Assembly (NCBI RefSeq): GCF_020524355.2
Contig: NZ_CP129019.1
Coordinates: 3,596,001-3,660,000, forward strand
Length of the DNA stretch: 64,000 bases
Source of the DNA: Mesobacillus subterraneus
GTDB lineage: Bacteria; Bacillota; Bacilli; Bacillales; Cytobacillaceae
Direction of reading: 5' to 3'
Shown: one piece after another, positions 26,233 through 35,418 of the stretch
How positions within the stretch are numbered: position 1 is the first letter of the stretch
How the letters are laid out: every line of letters begins with the position of its first letter
Notes under the pieces: model-generated
Databases searched by the model: none
Told to the model about the DNA's origin: nothing
What the model saw: the letters and a program-made list of their open reading frames with translations, nothing else
Made by a program: the position numbers and the translations under genes

Positions 26233-27797
26233 TGTCGACATTCCTTGAGCCGAAATTCCTGTTAACCTTGATCCTGATGGGAACCATTGTGTATATTACC
26301 TATCTTACAAAAAGAAATGCGACCGCTTCCGATTACTTCGTTGGAGGACGCAGCTTCGGCTGGTTCACCAACGGCTCAGCGATCGGCGGCGACTATTTAA
26401 GCGCAGCCACCTTCCTTGGGATTGCCGGCCTGACCTATCAGCTCGGTTATGACGGCGCTTACTATGCTTTTTGCTTCTCGATCGGATTGACACTCCTGGC
26501 GATTTTCGTTGCTGGACCGCTTCGCCGCTTTGGAGCTTATACAGTCGCTGACTTTTTGGCCTACCGGTTCCACAGCAAGCGCGCCCGTCTTGCTGCGGTC
26601 GCTGTCGTACTGGCGATTTCCGGTTTCTATGCTGCCCCGCAGCTTCTCGGTGCTGCTCAAATTCTAAGCATGTTTTTTGGCACCAGTTATGAATTCGGAA
26701 TCATTTTTACATGCTCGGTTATGATTTTCTATGTGGGAATCGGCGGCATGAAGGGAACGACTCTCAACCAGGCGCTTGAATTATGGATACGCCTTGGCGC
26801 GTTCCTCCTTATGGTCGGCGCAGCCATCTGGGGCGGACTTCATTATCAGGATATCCTGGCATCGATTAATGAGTTCAAAGGAACGATTACAGGCACAGCA
26901 AGTTTGACGGCAGATGGAAAAGATATCCCGTTCGACGGCTCTGTCTGGACCGGAACAGGCAACTACTTCCCGTCCTTCTGGCAAACCATGTCGATGACAA
27001 TCGGACTTTCGCTTGGAACCATCGGGCTTCCGCACATCCTTCTGCGTTTCTACACAAACCCAAGTGCGAAAGCTGCCCGAAGGTCCGCTTTAATGGCAAT
27101 CGGAATTGCAAGCGTGTTCTTCTTGTTCGCAGTGTACCTTGGAGTAGTTGGCCGCTCCATCTTCTTGACTGGCGAAGCTGATCCTGCAGTCATGAAGGAT
27201 TTGATTACAGGCGGCAACAACATGGTTGTCCCGTCAACAGCACAGGCACTTGGTGGGGAATGGCTGCTTGGCCTTGTCATCGCCGGCGCCTTCGCAGCTG
27301 TCTTCTCTAATCTTTCAGGACTGTTCATCGCAAGCTCTGGTGCTTTGGCCCATGATTTGTACGCGACCTTCTTCCGCAAAAATATTACTGAAAAAGAGCG
27401 CGTCATCGCTGGTAAAGTTTCAATCATTGTCCTTGGTGTGTTGTACGGAGCACTTGGTCTCATGGTAAAGGAAGCCTCCATCGGACATCTGGTCGCGCTG
27501 GCATTCACTGTTGCAGCAAGTACGTTCACCCCAATCTTCATTCTTGGCATCTGGTGGAGAGGAATGACGGAAAAAGGAGCCATCGCCGGTCTCGTCATCG
27601 GTCTGGTCACTTCGATGTACATGATTTTCTTCAAGACGACCCTGCCTGAATTCCTGCAGTTCAACGTACCTGGAATCATCACGGTACCGGTCGGATTCCT
27701 GTCCGTCTATATTGTTTCAAAGCTTGATCGACGAGTTCCATCTGATGTGAATGAATTTATGAAACAAGTTCATTCCAAGGAATCAGAAGCAGCGTAA
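26232..27797 (+). CDS. sodium:solute symporter, acetate/monocarboxylate type
   Basis: A 521-residue SSS-family permease with about 13 membrane helices. Early family signatures are ASDYFVGGRSFGWFTNGSAI, GGDYLSAATFLGIAGL and AYTVADFLAYRF; IGLPHILLRFYT comes later. These resemble ActP and MctC acetate or short-chain monocarboxylate carriers. AAGGAGG precedes the ATG. It is coupled to the DUF485 gene and followed by a terminator. Substrate specificity cannot be read from sequence alone. Confidence 0.9.
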   Translation: MSTFLEPKFLLTLILMGTIVYITYLTKRNATASDYFVGGRSFGWFTNGSAIGGDYLSAATFLGIAGLTYQLGYDGAYYAFCFSIGLTLLAIFVAGPLRRFGAYTVADFLAYRFHSKRARLAAVAVVLAISGFYAAPQLLGAAQILSMFFGTSYEFGIIFTCSVMIFYVGIGGMKGTTLNQALELWIRLGAFLLMVGAAIWGGLHYQDILASINEFKGTITGTASLTADGKDIPFDGSVWTGTGNYFPSFWQTMSMTIGLSLGTIGLPHILLRFYTNPSAKAARRSALMAIGIASVFFLFAVYLGVVGRSIFLTGEADPAVMKDLITGGNNMVVPSTAQALGGEWLLGLVIAGAFAAVFSNLSGLFIASSGALAHDLYATFFRKNITEKERVIAGKVSIIVLGVLYGALGLMVKEASIGHLVALAFTVAASTFTPIFILGIWWRGMTEKGAIAGLVIGLVTSMYMIFFKTTLPEFLQFNVPGIITVPVGFLSVYIVSKLDRRVPSDVNEFMKQVHSKESEAA

Positions 27798-27839
27798 ACG
27801 TTCTGATTTAGGTGTACTTTCTTTAAATGACAATGAAAA

Positions 27840-27880
27840 TGGCGTGTAAAACTGACATCAGTTTTGGCACGCCATGTTCT
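27840..27880 (+). terminator. symporter terminator, one of two related copies
   Basis: TGGCGTG and AAACTGA arms pair with TCAGTTT and CACGCCA, followed by a T-rich tract. A diverged inverted copy with about 45 nt of shared upstream sequence is at 54101-54177. Confidence 0.8.
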
Positions 27881-27954
27881 TGTTTTATGATATTTTCATC
27901 TTATGTATGCATACATAGGCTCCTGTTAATATGAGATTCCTATAGTATTCAATA

Positions 27955-28046
27955 AAAAGAGCATGAATCCCTTCTAAGATTCATGCTATTAACAACTGTT
28001 CACATAAAGAGAAGCCAGGGATTGTGAACTGCTCCCCGGCTCTTTT
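27955..28046 (-). terminator. two consecutive hairpins after the mechanosensitive channel gene
   Basis: On the minus strand the first stem (AAGAGCCGGGG with CCCTGGCTTCTCTT) lies at 28006-28045. The second, AGCATGAATC with GATTCATGCT at 27960-27987, is followed by TTTTT. Confidence 0.75.
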
Positions 28047-28050
28047 TCTG

Positions 28051-29142
28051 CTATATAGATCCTGCAACCCTGCCAACAGACTCTCCCTGTGTTTCTACAT
28101 ACAATGTCCGACTTGGGAATGCCACAGATACGCCTTCTTCTTCAAGGATTTCCATGATCGCAAAATTGACCTCTTCCTTCACTGCCAGGAATTCTTCCCA
28201 GACGGTTGTTTTTGTGAAGAAATAAAGGAAGATATCAAGGCTGCTGTCATTGTACTCGTCAAATTTTACAAAGATTGTATCAGGATGGATGTCTTCGTTA
28301 GCTCTCAACATTTCTTCAATCCTGAGAATCGTTCTTTGCAGCTTCATCCTCGGTGTGTCATACGTTACCCCAAGCTTGAAGGTGATTTGCCTTTTCCCCA
28401 TTTTGCTCCAATTTGTGATTGGTTCATTTGCTAAAATTGCGTTCGGAACCGTGACAACGGCTTGTGCGAAGGTGCGGACTCTCGTGCTTCTGAAGGAAAT
28501 ATCCTCAACTGTCCCCTCAACACTCGGTGTCTTGATCCAATTGCCAATCGTAAATGGTTTTTCAGTGATAATGATGATGCCTCCAAACAAGTTTCCGATG
28601 GCGTCCTTGGCTGCCAGCGCAAATGCGAGCCCGCCCAAGCCAAGCCCTGCAATGAAACCATTCACATCGTACTCAAACACCTGCGCGATGATACTGATGC
28701 TGATCGCGACGATGATGAACCGGATCGCCTTTGAGAAAAATGGAATCAAAATCTGGTCGATTTCCATTTTAAAACGGTCATTCATTTTCATGAAGAGCAA
28801 GGACGATCCCGAAGACAGATTGTAGAGTCCCCATGCAATGAGCATGATGATCGACGCTCTGATAATCTTTAAAAATAGCGGATTCGTTTGTTCCATGAAC
28901 GGGAAGTAATCCGCCGCCACATAGATTCCTATAATGATAAACAACCAACGAATCGGCTGCTCAAATGCAACGGTCATACTGGAGAAAAATTCAGTCGGCG
29001 TTTTCTGTCCCAGTTTTAACATCAGCTTGAACACATACTTCGTGAAAAGCTTCCGGAACAACAGGAATAAAAAGAAGATTCCTACGGAAATCCCCAGACT
29101 TTCAAGCACTTCATATGACAAAAAGTTTTCCCACCAGGTCAT
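28051..29142 (-). CDS. MscS-family mechanosensitive ion channel
   Basis: About 363 residues with four N-terminal membrane helices, then the MscS pore helix and beta domain. The pore helix stretch GLGLGGLAFALAAKDAIGNL is clear, and FTIGNWIKTPSVEGTVEDIS, TVPNAILANEPITNWSKM mark the MscS beta domain. These channels release solutes on hypo-osmotic shock. The frame opens at 29181, but GAGGGG is spaced correctly for ATG 29142 (MTWWENFL). It is monocistronic. Confidence 0.9.
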   Translation of the reverse strand: MTWWENFLSYEVLESLGISVGIFFLFLLFRKLFTKYVFKLMLKLGQKTPTEFFSSMTVAFEQPIRWLFIIIGIYVAADYFPFMEQTNPLFLKIIRASIIMLIAWGLYNLSSGSSLLFMKMNDRFKMEIDQILIPFFSKAIRFIIVAISISIIAQVFEYDVNGFIAGLGLGGLAFALAAKDAIGNLFGGIIIITEKPFTIGNWIKTPSVEGTVEDISFRSTRVRTFAQAVVTVPNAILANEPITNWSKMGKRQITFKLGVTYDTPRMKLQRTILRIEEMLRANEDIHPDTIFVKFDEYNDSSLDIFLYFFTKTTVWEEFLAVKEEVNFAIMEILEEEGVSVAFPSRTLYVETQGESVGRVAGSI

Positions 29143-29313
29143 TACGTCATTCCCCTCTCTATTTTTTGCTCGTTCCATCATAACATTGAATTTCTTTTAA
29201 AAAAACGTCAAGGAATGATTTGTATCACTTCTTTGTGTATGGCTAAGTGTTATTTTTAACATGAGAAACATTATCAGTTATTTCCAATACACACTCTAGG
29301 AGGAAATATAATC

Positions 29314-30543
29314 ATGAGTGAAATGATAAATAATCGTGAATTGAAAGCAATGGATCCTGCCAAGCGAAAGGCAACTTTAAAGCAGCTTTTCAAAGATTTG
29401 CATGATGGTAAAAATGCGAATGAAGTCAAAGCTCACTTTGATGCTTTCATCGGAAAAATAACCATCGATGAAATTGCCAGTCTTGAGCATGTCGAACTGC
29501 TTGAGGGCGATATATCAGTGACGGAAATGCAGCGTATTTATGCGGCTCACTCCGAACTTTTTAAAGGAGCAATCGAAGATAACAACTCAGTGTACGGACC
29601 TGAAAACCAGCCGGGCCACCCGGTCCATACATTCGAAATGGAAAACCGTGAGATTGAAAAGCTTTTACAAAGTAGACTTCGAGTTCATCTTGAACAATTT
29701 GCAATTGAAGACAGCGCTGAAAATATCAACCTTTTGCTGGAGGACTGCAATCTGCTCTATGACATTGATAAGCACTACAGCCGCAAAGAAAACTTAATCT
29801 TCCCTTACCTCGAGAAGTACGGAATCTACGGTCCGACGACGAATATGTGGCGAATCGATGATTTTATCCGTGATGGAATCAAGTTGGCAAAGAAAAAACT
29901 GTCCAATTATGATGGTAATAAAATTTGCGTCATTGAAGAGGTGCAGTTTGTCCTCAGGGAAGTTAGCGAAATGGTTTACAGGGAAGAAAACATCCTCTTC
30001 CCAATGGCATTGCAAAACTTTACAGAGGATGAATGGGTAAAAATCGCCCATGAAAGTGACGAGATCGGCTATTGTCTGACGTCACCGACTGAGGAATGGA
30101 AGCCTGCCCGAAAACATCTTGACGCAGAGGCAATCTCTGAAGGCTATATCAAAATGGAAACGGGGATTCTGTCTTTGAAGCAGCTGGAGTTGCTGCTGAA
30201 CCACTTGCCTGTCGACATAACCTTCATTGACCAGGACGATGTCGTTCGCTATTTCTCTCATGGAAAAGAACGGATTTTCGCACGGACAAAGGCAGTCATT
30301 GGTCGTACTGTCCAGAATTGCCATCCGCCGAGAAGCGTTCATGTCGTCGAAGATTTGCTGCGCGACTTCAAAGCTGGCAAAAAAGACACCGAAGACTTCT
30401 GGATCAAGGTCGGCGACAAATTCGTCTATATCCGCTACTTCGCAGTCCGTGATGAGGACAATCAGTACATCGGCACCCTCGAATTCACTCAGAACATCAA
30501 TCCCATTCAGGCGATTGATGGAGAAAAACGGATTTTATCCTAA
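29314..30543 (+). CDS. DUF438 / hemerythrin-like / PAS domain protein
   Basis: 409 residues in three parts: DUF438 (about 1-80), a hemerythrin-like HHE bundle (about 105-245) and a C-terminal PAS domain (about 295-400). The HHE bundle has metal-ligand candidates in HPVHTFEMENREIE, HYSRKENLIFPYLE and REENILFPM. Such proteins are thought to sense oxygen, NO or redox state through a di-iron site. A strong AGGAGG precedes the ATG. It is monocistronic with its own terminator. The output partner is unknown, since no enzymatic domain is present. Confidence 0.9.
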   Translation: MSEMINNRELKAMDPAKRKATLKQLFKDLHDGKNANEVKAHFDAFIGKITIDEIASLEHVELLEGDISVTEMQRIYAAHSELFKGAIEDNNSVYGPENQPGHPVHTFEMENREIEKLLQSRLRVHLEQFAIEDSAENINLLLEDCNLLYDIDKHYSRKENLIFPYLEKYGIYGPTTNMWRIDDFIRDGIKLAKKKLSNYDGNKICVIEEVQFVLREVSEMVYREENILFPMALQNFTEDEWVKIAHESDEIGYCLTSPTEEWKPARKHLDAEAISEGYIKMETGILSLKQLELLLNHLPVDITFIDQDDVVRYFSHGKERIFARTKAVIGRTVQNCHPPRSVHVVEDLLRDFKAGKKDTEDFWIKVGDKFVYIRYFAVRDEDNQYIGTLEFTQNINPIQAIDGEKRILS

Positions 30544-30546
30544 CAC

Positions 30547-30579
30547 AAAAAGGAGGCCCTAATAAAAAGGACCTCCTTT
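30547..30579. terminator. bidirectional terminator
   Basis: AAAGGAGGCC pairs with GGACCTCCTTT between convergent genes. Confidence 0.85.
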
Positions 30580-30582
30580 CCC

Positions 30583-31830
30583 TTATACTCCCTCTTCCAG
30601 GCTTACCTTTGGATTCCTTTTCATTAAAGGAACCAAAACCATAATGCCAATAAAGAGCAGAACGGCTGCTGTTTCATAAATGTAAACAATGGAAAGATGC
30701 GTTTTCAGCCATCCCGCCGCTGACATGGTGATGACCATCGCCCCCATGAAAAGCGGATTGAGGATGCCATTCACCCTGCCAATGAAAGATTCTTCCGTGT
30801 TTTGTAAAATCATCGTATTGATGCCGATGTGAATGCATGGCATGAACAATCCGGAGAAAAATTGCGCCGTCAATGTCAGCCAGAATACGGTTGATAACCC
30901 CATCCCAATGAAGCCGATCGCACTCGCAGCCATTCCGATCGCCAGCAGCACTTGCGGCTGAACCTTCCTCGAAATCGCAACAGTGATGCCTCCTCCCAGA
31001 ATCATTCCTACTCCGAAAGCAGCCATTAGCCACTGCAACTCTTCCTTAGGAAGTCCCAGCCTTTCTGTAATCAGGAAAACGCCAAGCGGCTGGGTCAAAC
31101 CAATGGCAAGACCTGCTGCCGCGAAACATCCGCCCAGCAGTGTCAATGCCCTGACGTTCAATACATAGCGGAATCCGTCCTTCATCTCTTCTATCAAAGT
31201 TGTTTTTGTTTTTTCAGTAGTTGGTTCCTTGTCTGCCGGCAGCATCAACAAGACAGCTGCGGAGCAAATGAAGGCAACTCCCATGACTGCGACAGCCGCT
31301 AGAATGCCGAAACGCTGATAGACAAAGGTCCCAAGGATTGGCCCAAGAATCATAAAGAGCGCAAAAACGGTTTGGTACATCGACATCCCCATCTGGACAA
31401 GCTCCATCGGGACGTGCTGCTTGAACAGCTTCATTCCCGACGGCTGGGAAAATTGCGACAGGATGGATGAAACCAAAGTCGCGAAGAAAATCATTTTCCA
31501 GCTGCCAAAAAACAAGGTCAGAAGCACCGCGAAAACAGATACGGCACTTAAAACATCACACCAGATCATCGTCCTCTTCGGCCGCCAGCGATCCGCGAAC
31601 GTTCCTCCTATGAACGAAAACAGGAAAATTGGTGCAAATTCGGCAACGGATATTAAAGAAACAGCAATCGCGTTACCATTCGTTTTCTCAATCACATACA
31701 AGAGAATCGAGTAATTCCGGACCCAGATCCCGATTTGGAGGAAAAGCACCGACAGCAAAATTGTCCGGATTACCTGATTTTTAAACAATGCACCCATGCC
31801 AACATTTTGGTCATGCGTCATTTCCGTCAT
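30583..31830 (-). CDS. MFS transporter, EntS/MFS_3-like exporter
   Basis: About 415 residues and 12 predicted membrane helices. The loop GGTFADRWRPKRTMIWCDVL is the MFS_3 equivalent of the conserved loop 2-3 motif. The frame reaches 31938, but GGGGGG lies six nt before ATG 31830 (MTEMTH), and the upstream residues do not look like transporter sequence. It probably exports a small molecule or drug. There is no neighbour that fixes the substrate. Confidence 0.88.
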   Translation of the reverse strand: MTEMTHDQNVGMGALFKNQVIRTILLSVLFLQIGIWVRNYSILLYVIEKTNGNAIAVSLISVAEFAPIFLFSFIGGTFADRWRPKRTMIWCDVLSAVSVFAVLLTLFFGSWKMIFFATLVSSILSQFSQPSGMKLFKQHVPMELVQMGMSMYQTVFALFMILGPILGTFVYQRFGILAAVAVMGVAFICSAAVLLMLPADKEPTTEKTKTTLIEEMKDGFRYVLNVRALTLLGGCFAAAGLAIGLTQPLGVFLITERLGLPKEELQWLMAAFGVGMILGGGITVAISRKVQPQVLLAIGMAASAIGFIGMGLSTVFWLTLTAQFFSGLFMPCIHIGINTMILQNTEESFIGRVNGILNPLFMGAMVITMSAAGWLKTHLSIVYIYETAAVLLFIGIMVLVPLMKRNPKVSLEEGV

Positions 31831-32339
31831 AAAAAAACCCCCCATTCCTGACTGGATAGGGAGCAGCACTTCAACCATAAAAGAACACAGAACACGCCTG
31901 GGCATATTCATTTTTAACATTGAGTTCTCAGAAGGCAAGCCTAATCCTATCCAGAAAAATTGTGTATGTCAATTCCTTCTCAAACAGGATTAGTTATTCA
32001 TCGCCCCATGTCACCCTTCCACAAAATAGTATTACCATACTACCCGAAAACAAAATTCAAATCAATACGGTAGTAAGCATGAGGATGTCTTCATGAAGAT
32101 GTTCCTTTTTGTTGAGCGTATTTTTTGTCTATTGGAAGCCCTTCGATCGGACACTTTCCTTCCTCTTTCCCTTCACGCTTGTCCGATAGAGCCATCCCTA
32201 TCGGACACTCCCCACTTCTTTCTCAGCCTTTTTGTCCCATAGAGCCTTGATCATCAGATGTCCCTCCCACAATATTTTCCCACACCATGTCCTTTTCTCC
32301 TCCCCGCCTGTATATAGAAGGTGAAAGGAGGTGAGGCAA
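31831..32339. other. intergenic region with an inverted repeat
   Basis: Contains the promoters of the divergent MFS and DUF1659 genes. TGTCCGATAG (32180-32189) and CTATCGGACA (32198-32207) form a perfect 10-bp hairpin with an 8-nt loop. Another CGGACA copy is near 32150. No gene is supported. Confidence 0.5.
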
Positions 32340-32555
32340 ATGGCAATGGCAATGTTGAAGGATTCTAATATCAGGCTGATGTTTGAAGCTGGTGTCGATG
32401 AGAAGGGCGAGCCGATCTTCAAGGGCAAGACTTACCGCTATCTTAGAAAGGAAGCTACTGCTGATCAGGTTCAGCAGGCGGCCGTGGCTCTTGGCGGCCT
32501 TAGCGCGAACTTGTTAAGCTCTGTGGAACGTAACGACAGCTTCGATATCATCTAA
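32340..32555 (+). CDS. DUF1659 small protein
   Basis: 71 residues, starting MAMAMLKDSNIRLMFEAG behind GAAAGGAGGTGAG. DUF1659 is a short Bacillus-specific family of unknown function, and the YRYLRKEATADQVQQAAVAL stretch is typical. It forms a set with the next two genes, DUF2922 and YvrJ, that recurs across Bacillaceae. An open GTG at 32331 lies inside the ribosome binding region and is less likely as start. Confidence 0.88.
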   Translation: MAMAMLKDSNIRLMFEAGVDEKGEPIFKGKTYRYLRKEATADQVQQAAVALGGLSANLLSSVERNDSFDII

Positions 32556-32591
32556 TCTGGCACTCTACTAATCCAATAGGAGGTGAAAAAT

Positions 32592-32810
32592 ATGGCTAAA
32601 ACCCTTGAGTTGCAATTCGCTACGGATCTTGGCAAATATGCCAAGCTTACGGTTGATAACCCTGCGGAGCCGGTGGATCCAGCTGCTGTCAAGCTGGCAA
32701 TGGAACAAATCATCGCGTCCAATGCTTTCCTGCCAACGAATGGAACCCTTGTTTCTGTTCACAGTGCACGCGTTGTTGAACGCAACGTAACCGAATATGA
32801 ACTAGTGTAA
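32592..32810 (+). CDS. DUF2922 small protein
   Basis: 72 residues starting MAKTLELQFATDLGKYAKL behind AGGAGGTG. It matches the DUF2922 family in length and in the DPAAVKLAMEQIIASNAF segment. It is separated by 36 nt from DUF1659 and followed by a terminator. Function is unknown. The paired DUF1659 and DUF2922 proteins may form a beta-rich complex, which is inference only. Confidence 0.88.
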   Translation: MAKTLELQFATDLGKYAKLTVDNPAEPVDPAAVKLAMEQIIASNAFLPTNGTLVSVHSARVVERNVTEYELV

Positions 32811-32818
32811 TGAAAGTG

Positions 32819-32852
32819 AGCCGGTCTTTTTCTAGAGACCGGCTCTTGTTTT
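32819..32852 (+). terminator. terminator after DUF2922
   Basis: GAGCCGGTCT (32819-32828) pairs with AGACCGGCTC (32837-32846), followed by TTGTTTT. It may be partial, since yvrJ lies just downstream without an evident promoter. Confidence 0.85.
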
Positions 32853-32880
32853 AAAGCATTCAAGGAAGGAGGAATCGCAC

Positions 32881-33072
32881 ATGGAACAGCTGATTCCATT
32901 CATCAGCGATGTTGGGTTCCCGATTGTTGTGACTCTGTACTTGCTTCACCGAATCGAAGCAAAACTAGATACAGTCGTCCAATCAATCCAGGGCCTGCCC
33001 GCACGATTGCAGGAACGGCAAGAGCCAGAACCGGTTTACACCCAAAAGGCAATCCGAGAAATCAATCACTAA
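32881..33072 (+). CDS. yvrJ: YvrJ-family small membrane protein
   Basis: 63 residues with one membrane helix (about 7-23), then a short amphipathic segment, RIEAKLDTVVQSIQGLPARL. The opening MEQLIPFISDVGFPIVVTLY is characteristic of YvrJ. An AAGGAGGA site precedes the ATG. It is the third gene of the DUF1659-DUF2922-YvrJ set. The helix plus coiled tail resembles phage holin-like or BhlA-type proteins, but no lytic context exists here. Confidence 0.88.
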   Translation: MEQLIPFISDVGFPIVVTLYLLHRIEAKLDTVVQSIQGLPARLQERQEPEPVYTQKAIREINH

Positions 33073-33080
33073 ACATTTGA

Positions 33081-33116
33081 AACCATCACTCTTTTAAAAA
33101 AGAGGGTGGTTTTTTC
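33081..33116 (+). terminator. terminator after yvrJ
   Basis: AACCATCACTCTTTT pairs with AAAAGAGGGTGGTT with minor mismatch, then a T run. Confidence 0.85.
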
Positions 33117-33252
33117 ATTTAATCAAACGTTTAATTAGAATTATTTAGATGGTCACGCAAGAGTTATTGGAATTATATGTTAAAATGAAATCAATGATTA
33201 TTCGGCTTGCTTTACTTGGCTGGCTGACTTGATGGCTTAGAGGGGGGCAAAA

Positions 33253-34158
33253 ATGGAAGCTATTATTTATAATGTCATTTTAATCGCTAGTTTCCTATTT
33301 TTATTACAGAAAAAAGAAGATACAGAACCTTATTTTCCGTTAAAAATTATTGGATACTTTTTATTAGGCTCGTTTGCCTTTAATTTGAATCAAGTCTCTC
33401 TGCCTCTTGGGTTTATCTTGTATCTCCTGTTTTTCCTTCCCAAGTTGAATGTGCATGTAAAACGGACGGCTGCTGTTATTGGTGTTTTTTCCTTTATCCT
33501 TGTTCATTGGATTTTCCCGTTTGGACTCAACCAATGGGAAAACCGCTCCGTTTTTATCAAGCATGATCTTGGCTCCGTATATGTGGTGGATTTTCAAGAT
33601 GAGTTTGAGGGGATGAAGCAGGAATTAAGTCTGGAGAACGACTTCTTGAAGCTTGAAGACTTTAAAGTGGAATATCTTGAGGATGGCAGCATGAAAGACC
33701 TAAGCTGGCAACTGGTCCAGCAAGATGACAATAGCTTTAATCTTTATTATATACAATATGATTTTGATAAGAGCAGGTATCAAGTTAGAAAAAGCCGGGC
33801 TGATACATGGCTACAGTATGATCGATTAACAGATGCTGGCCGTTTCTTTGAAAATCTTGATGTACTTGATATTAAAGACCTTACTCAAACGAAAGGCAGT
33901 TTTTCGTTCTATGTAATCCAAAGTTCCGGGGAACGGGTCTTTTTAGCAGAAGAAGAAAATCGAACTGATTTCTTTGTATCAAATGGAGAAATCCAGTTAC
34001 TAAATCATGAGCAATTGCCAGTAGAAGGGTATATTGTTTCAACCTTTGCCATGAAGAAAATGGAAGAAGAAAAAGATGATCAAGGAAGAATAGTACATGA
34101 AAGCTTTGAAGGCACTGAATCATCCAATTATCTATTTGATGTAGAGTTTGGGGAGTAA
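33253..34158 (+). CDS. hypothetical membrane protein with extracytoplasmic domain
   Basis: 301 residues. Three or four hydrophobic helices fill residues 1-100, followed by a soluble acidic domain of about 200 residues with alternating aromatic strands and no cysteine pairs. GAGGGGGG precedes the ATG. I recognise no family. The soluble part probably lies outside the membrane given the charge pattern (KLNVHVKR on the inner side), but this is uncertain. It is monocistronic between two terminators. Confidence 0.65.
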   Translation: MEAIIYNVILIASFLFLLQKKEDTEPYFPLKIIGYFLLGSFAFNLNQVSLPLGFILYLLFFLPKLNVHVKRTAAVIGVFSFILVHWIFPFGLNQWENRSVFIKHDLGSVYVVDFQDEFEGMKQELSLENDFLKLEDFKVEYLEDGSMKDLSWQLVQQDDNSFNLYYIQYDFDKSRYQVRKSRADTWLQYDRLTDAGRFFENLDVLDIKDLTQTKGSFSFYVIQSSGERVFLAEEENRTDFFVSNGEIQLLNHEQLPVEGYIVSTFAMKKMEEEKDDQGRIVHESFEGTESSNYLFDVEFGE

Positions 34159-34173
34159 AAAAACTCATAAACG

Positions 34174-34206
34174 AAAAAGAGAGTGGCCTCTTGCCACTCT
34201 CTTTTT
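34174..34206. terminator. strong bidirectional terminator
   Basis: AAAAAGAGAGTGGC (34174-34187) and GCCACTCTCTTTTT (34193-34206) form a perfect 14-bp stem with loop CTCTT. Confidence 0.92.
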
Positions 34207-34306
34207 CACTATTGGCAGAGCCATCCCTTTTTTAACCGGAATCCTAACCTCTGAATAATAGTCAGAAGCTGCTGGATACACCTCCAGCTCGCTCAGCGCC
34301 TTTCCC

Positions 34307-34924
34307 TTATTTCTTGAAAATCCCGAATGGCTTTCCGATTGGCAGGACAACTCGTCCAAAGTGTGTATTCAGCACATTTGCAGCTGCTCCGTAGAAGGAA
34401 AGAATTGCTATTCCGAGTTCAGCTATTGCTGCCAGCATATGTGTTGCTCCGTGGAAAATATCAAATGAGCTTAATGATAGTCCAATAAACAAGAAGTCGA
34501 TCAATACGAAAATAAAGAACAACACTTTATTTGTTTCAAGGGCTCCAATCGTCATGAAGACACTGAAAATCAAATATCCGACGAATGCCATTCCCAATTG
34601 CTTCACATCAGCGTCTGCGGCAAGGCTTTCACCGAAAAATCCGAGCTGAATCAGCCAAGTCGTTCCGACACCGAACCAGAAGAGTCCGAACGCGCCGAAA
34701 GCTGTCATTCCAAATATATTATTATGCTTGCCATCAAGAATCGCAGCATAAAGCTGTGCTAGTCCACCAAGGAAAATAGCCCATGGGATGATGAGTGATA
34801 AGCCATCTGTGAACCCAAGTTTCTGGGACGATGCAACCAATGTAACCATTGCCAGTCCAAACAAACCTATCGCTGATGGATCTGCTGTTGTAATTTTAAT
34901 TTGTGTTTGATTCTGAGTATCCAT
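34307..34924 (-). CDS. acetate uptake transporter, SatP/YaaH (GPR1/FUN34) family
   Basis: 205 residues and six membrane helices. The family traits ADPSAIGLFGLAMVTLVASS (compare the NPxPLGL start motif), IPWAIFLGGLAQLYAAILDG, FGMTAFGAFGLFW and the C-terminal FGRVVLPIGKP are all visible. These hexameric proteins carry acetate or succinate. AGGAGG lies just upstream of the ATG. It is monocistronic. Together with the symporter at 26232 it gives the window two candidate acetate carriers. Confidence 0.88.
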   Translation of the reverse strand: MDTQNQTQIKITTADPSAIGLFGLAMVTLVASSQKLGFTDGLSLIIPWAIFLGGLAQLYAAILDGKHNNIFGMTAFGAFGLFWFGVGTTWLIQLGFFGESLAADADVKQLGMAFVGYLIFSVFMTIGALETNKVLFFIFVLIDFLFIGLSLSSFDIFHGATHMLAAIAELGIAILSFYGAAANVLNTHFGRVVLPIGKPFGIFKK

Positions 34925-34943
34925 TTCTGCCTCCTATTAATAA

Positions 34944-34966
34944 ATGCGCAAGCGCTGGCTAGACAA
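34944..34966. repeat. minimal remnant of the fold-back repeat
   Basis: The ends of the long repeat, GCGCAAGCGC and CTGGCTAGACA, are joined with the middle absent. This is consistent with an internal deletion copy. Confidence 0.5.
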
Positions 34967-35125
34967 TCCCTTAAGTGAATTGCCTGCTTTCTCCATTTTC
35001 AAAAACATACTTTTGTACTTTACAGGATTCAAGTGTACGAGTCAATATGATTTATTTGTCATTGGAAACAATTCAAGGAACTCAGGTGAGTTAGCATGGT
35101 CTACGCTTTGCGCAACAAAGAACAA

Positions 35126-35285
35126 AAAGCTTGCGCCTCGTTCAGCCCCGACAAGCGCTGGAGGGCCTGACAGTGAAGTCGTTCTTTGACTTCATTGGCA
35201 GGATCGAAGCGTCTCGAGGGGCTAGGCGCTGGTGCTGGATTAAGAAAACTACATGTAGTTATCCACACTTAAATAATTTTATAAT
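35126..35285. repeat. fold-back repeat copy with extended 3' flank
   Basis: A full-length unit (AGCCCC/GGGGCT arms, CCTGACA/TGGCAGG and TGAAGTC/GACTTCA stems). The 3' flank (CTGGATTAAGAAAACT, then TTATCCACA at 35259-35267) is shared with the copy near 63200. The gene-free stretch 34925-35418 also holds the hairpin at 35299-35333. Confidence 0.9.
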
Positions 35286-35298
35286 TTCCTTAACAATG

Positions 35299-35333
35299 AA
35301 AAAGAGACGGATTATGGTATATCCGCCTCTTTT
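35299..35333. terminator. hairpin with terminator shape
   Basis: AAAAGAGACGGAT pairs with ATCCGCCTCTTTT with one mismatch. It lies 86 nt past the stop of the minus-strand YwaF-like gene. Confidence 0.7.
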
Positions 35334-35418
35334 AATTCGTTCTGTTAGCAAGCTGTATACGACCGTAAGAATCATCAGCCGCACTTCTGACTTTTCAACA
35401 GTACTATCTTATACAAAC

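Noticed and set aside
32340..33072. Toxin-antitoxin or phage lysis module
   Set aside because: The three small genes match DUF1659, DUF2922 and YvrJ, a usual Bacillus set, and no phage genes are nearby.
34165..34359. 64-codon minus-strand frame after the acetate transporter
   Set aside because: It overlaps the transporter end in another frame, runs into the strong terminator at 34174-34206 and has no ribosome binding site. It looks non-coding.
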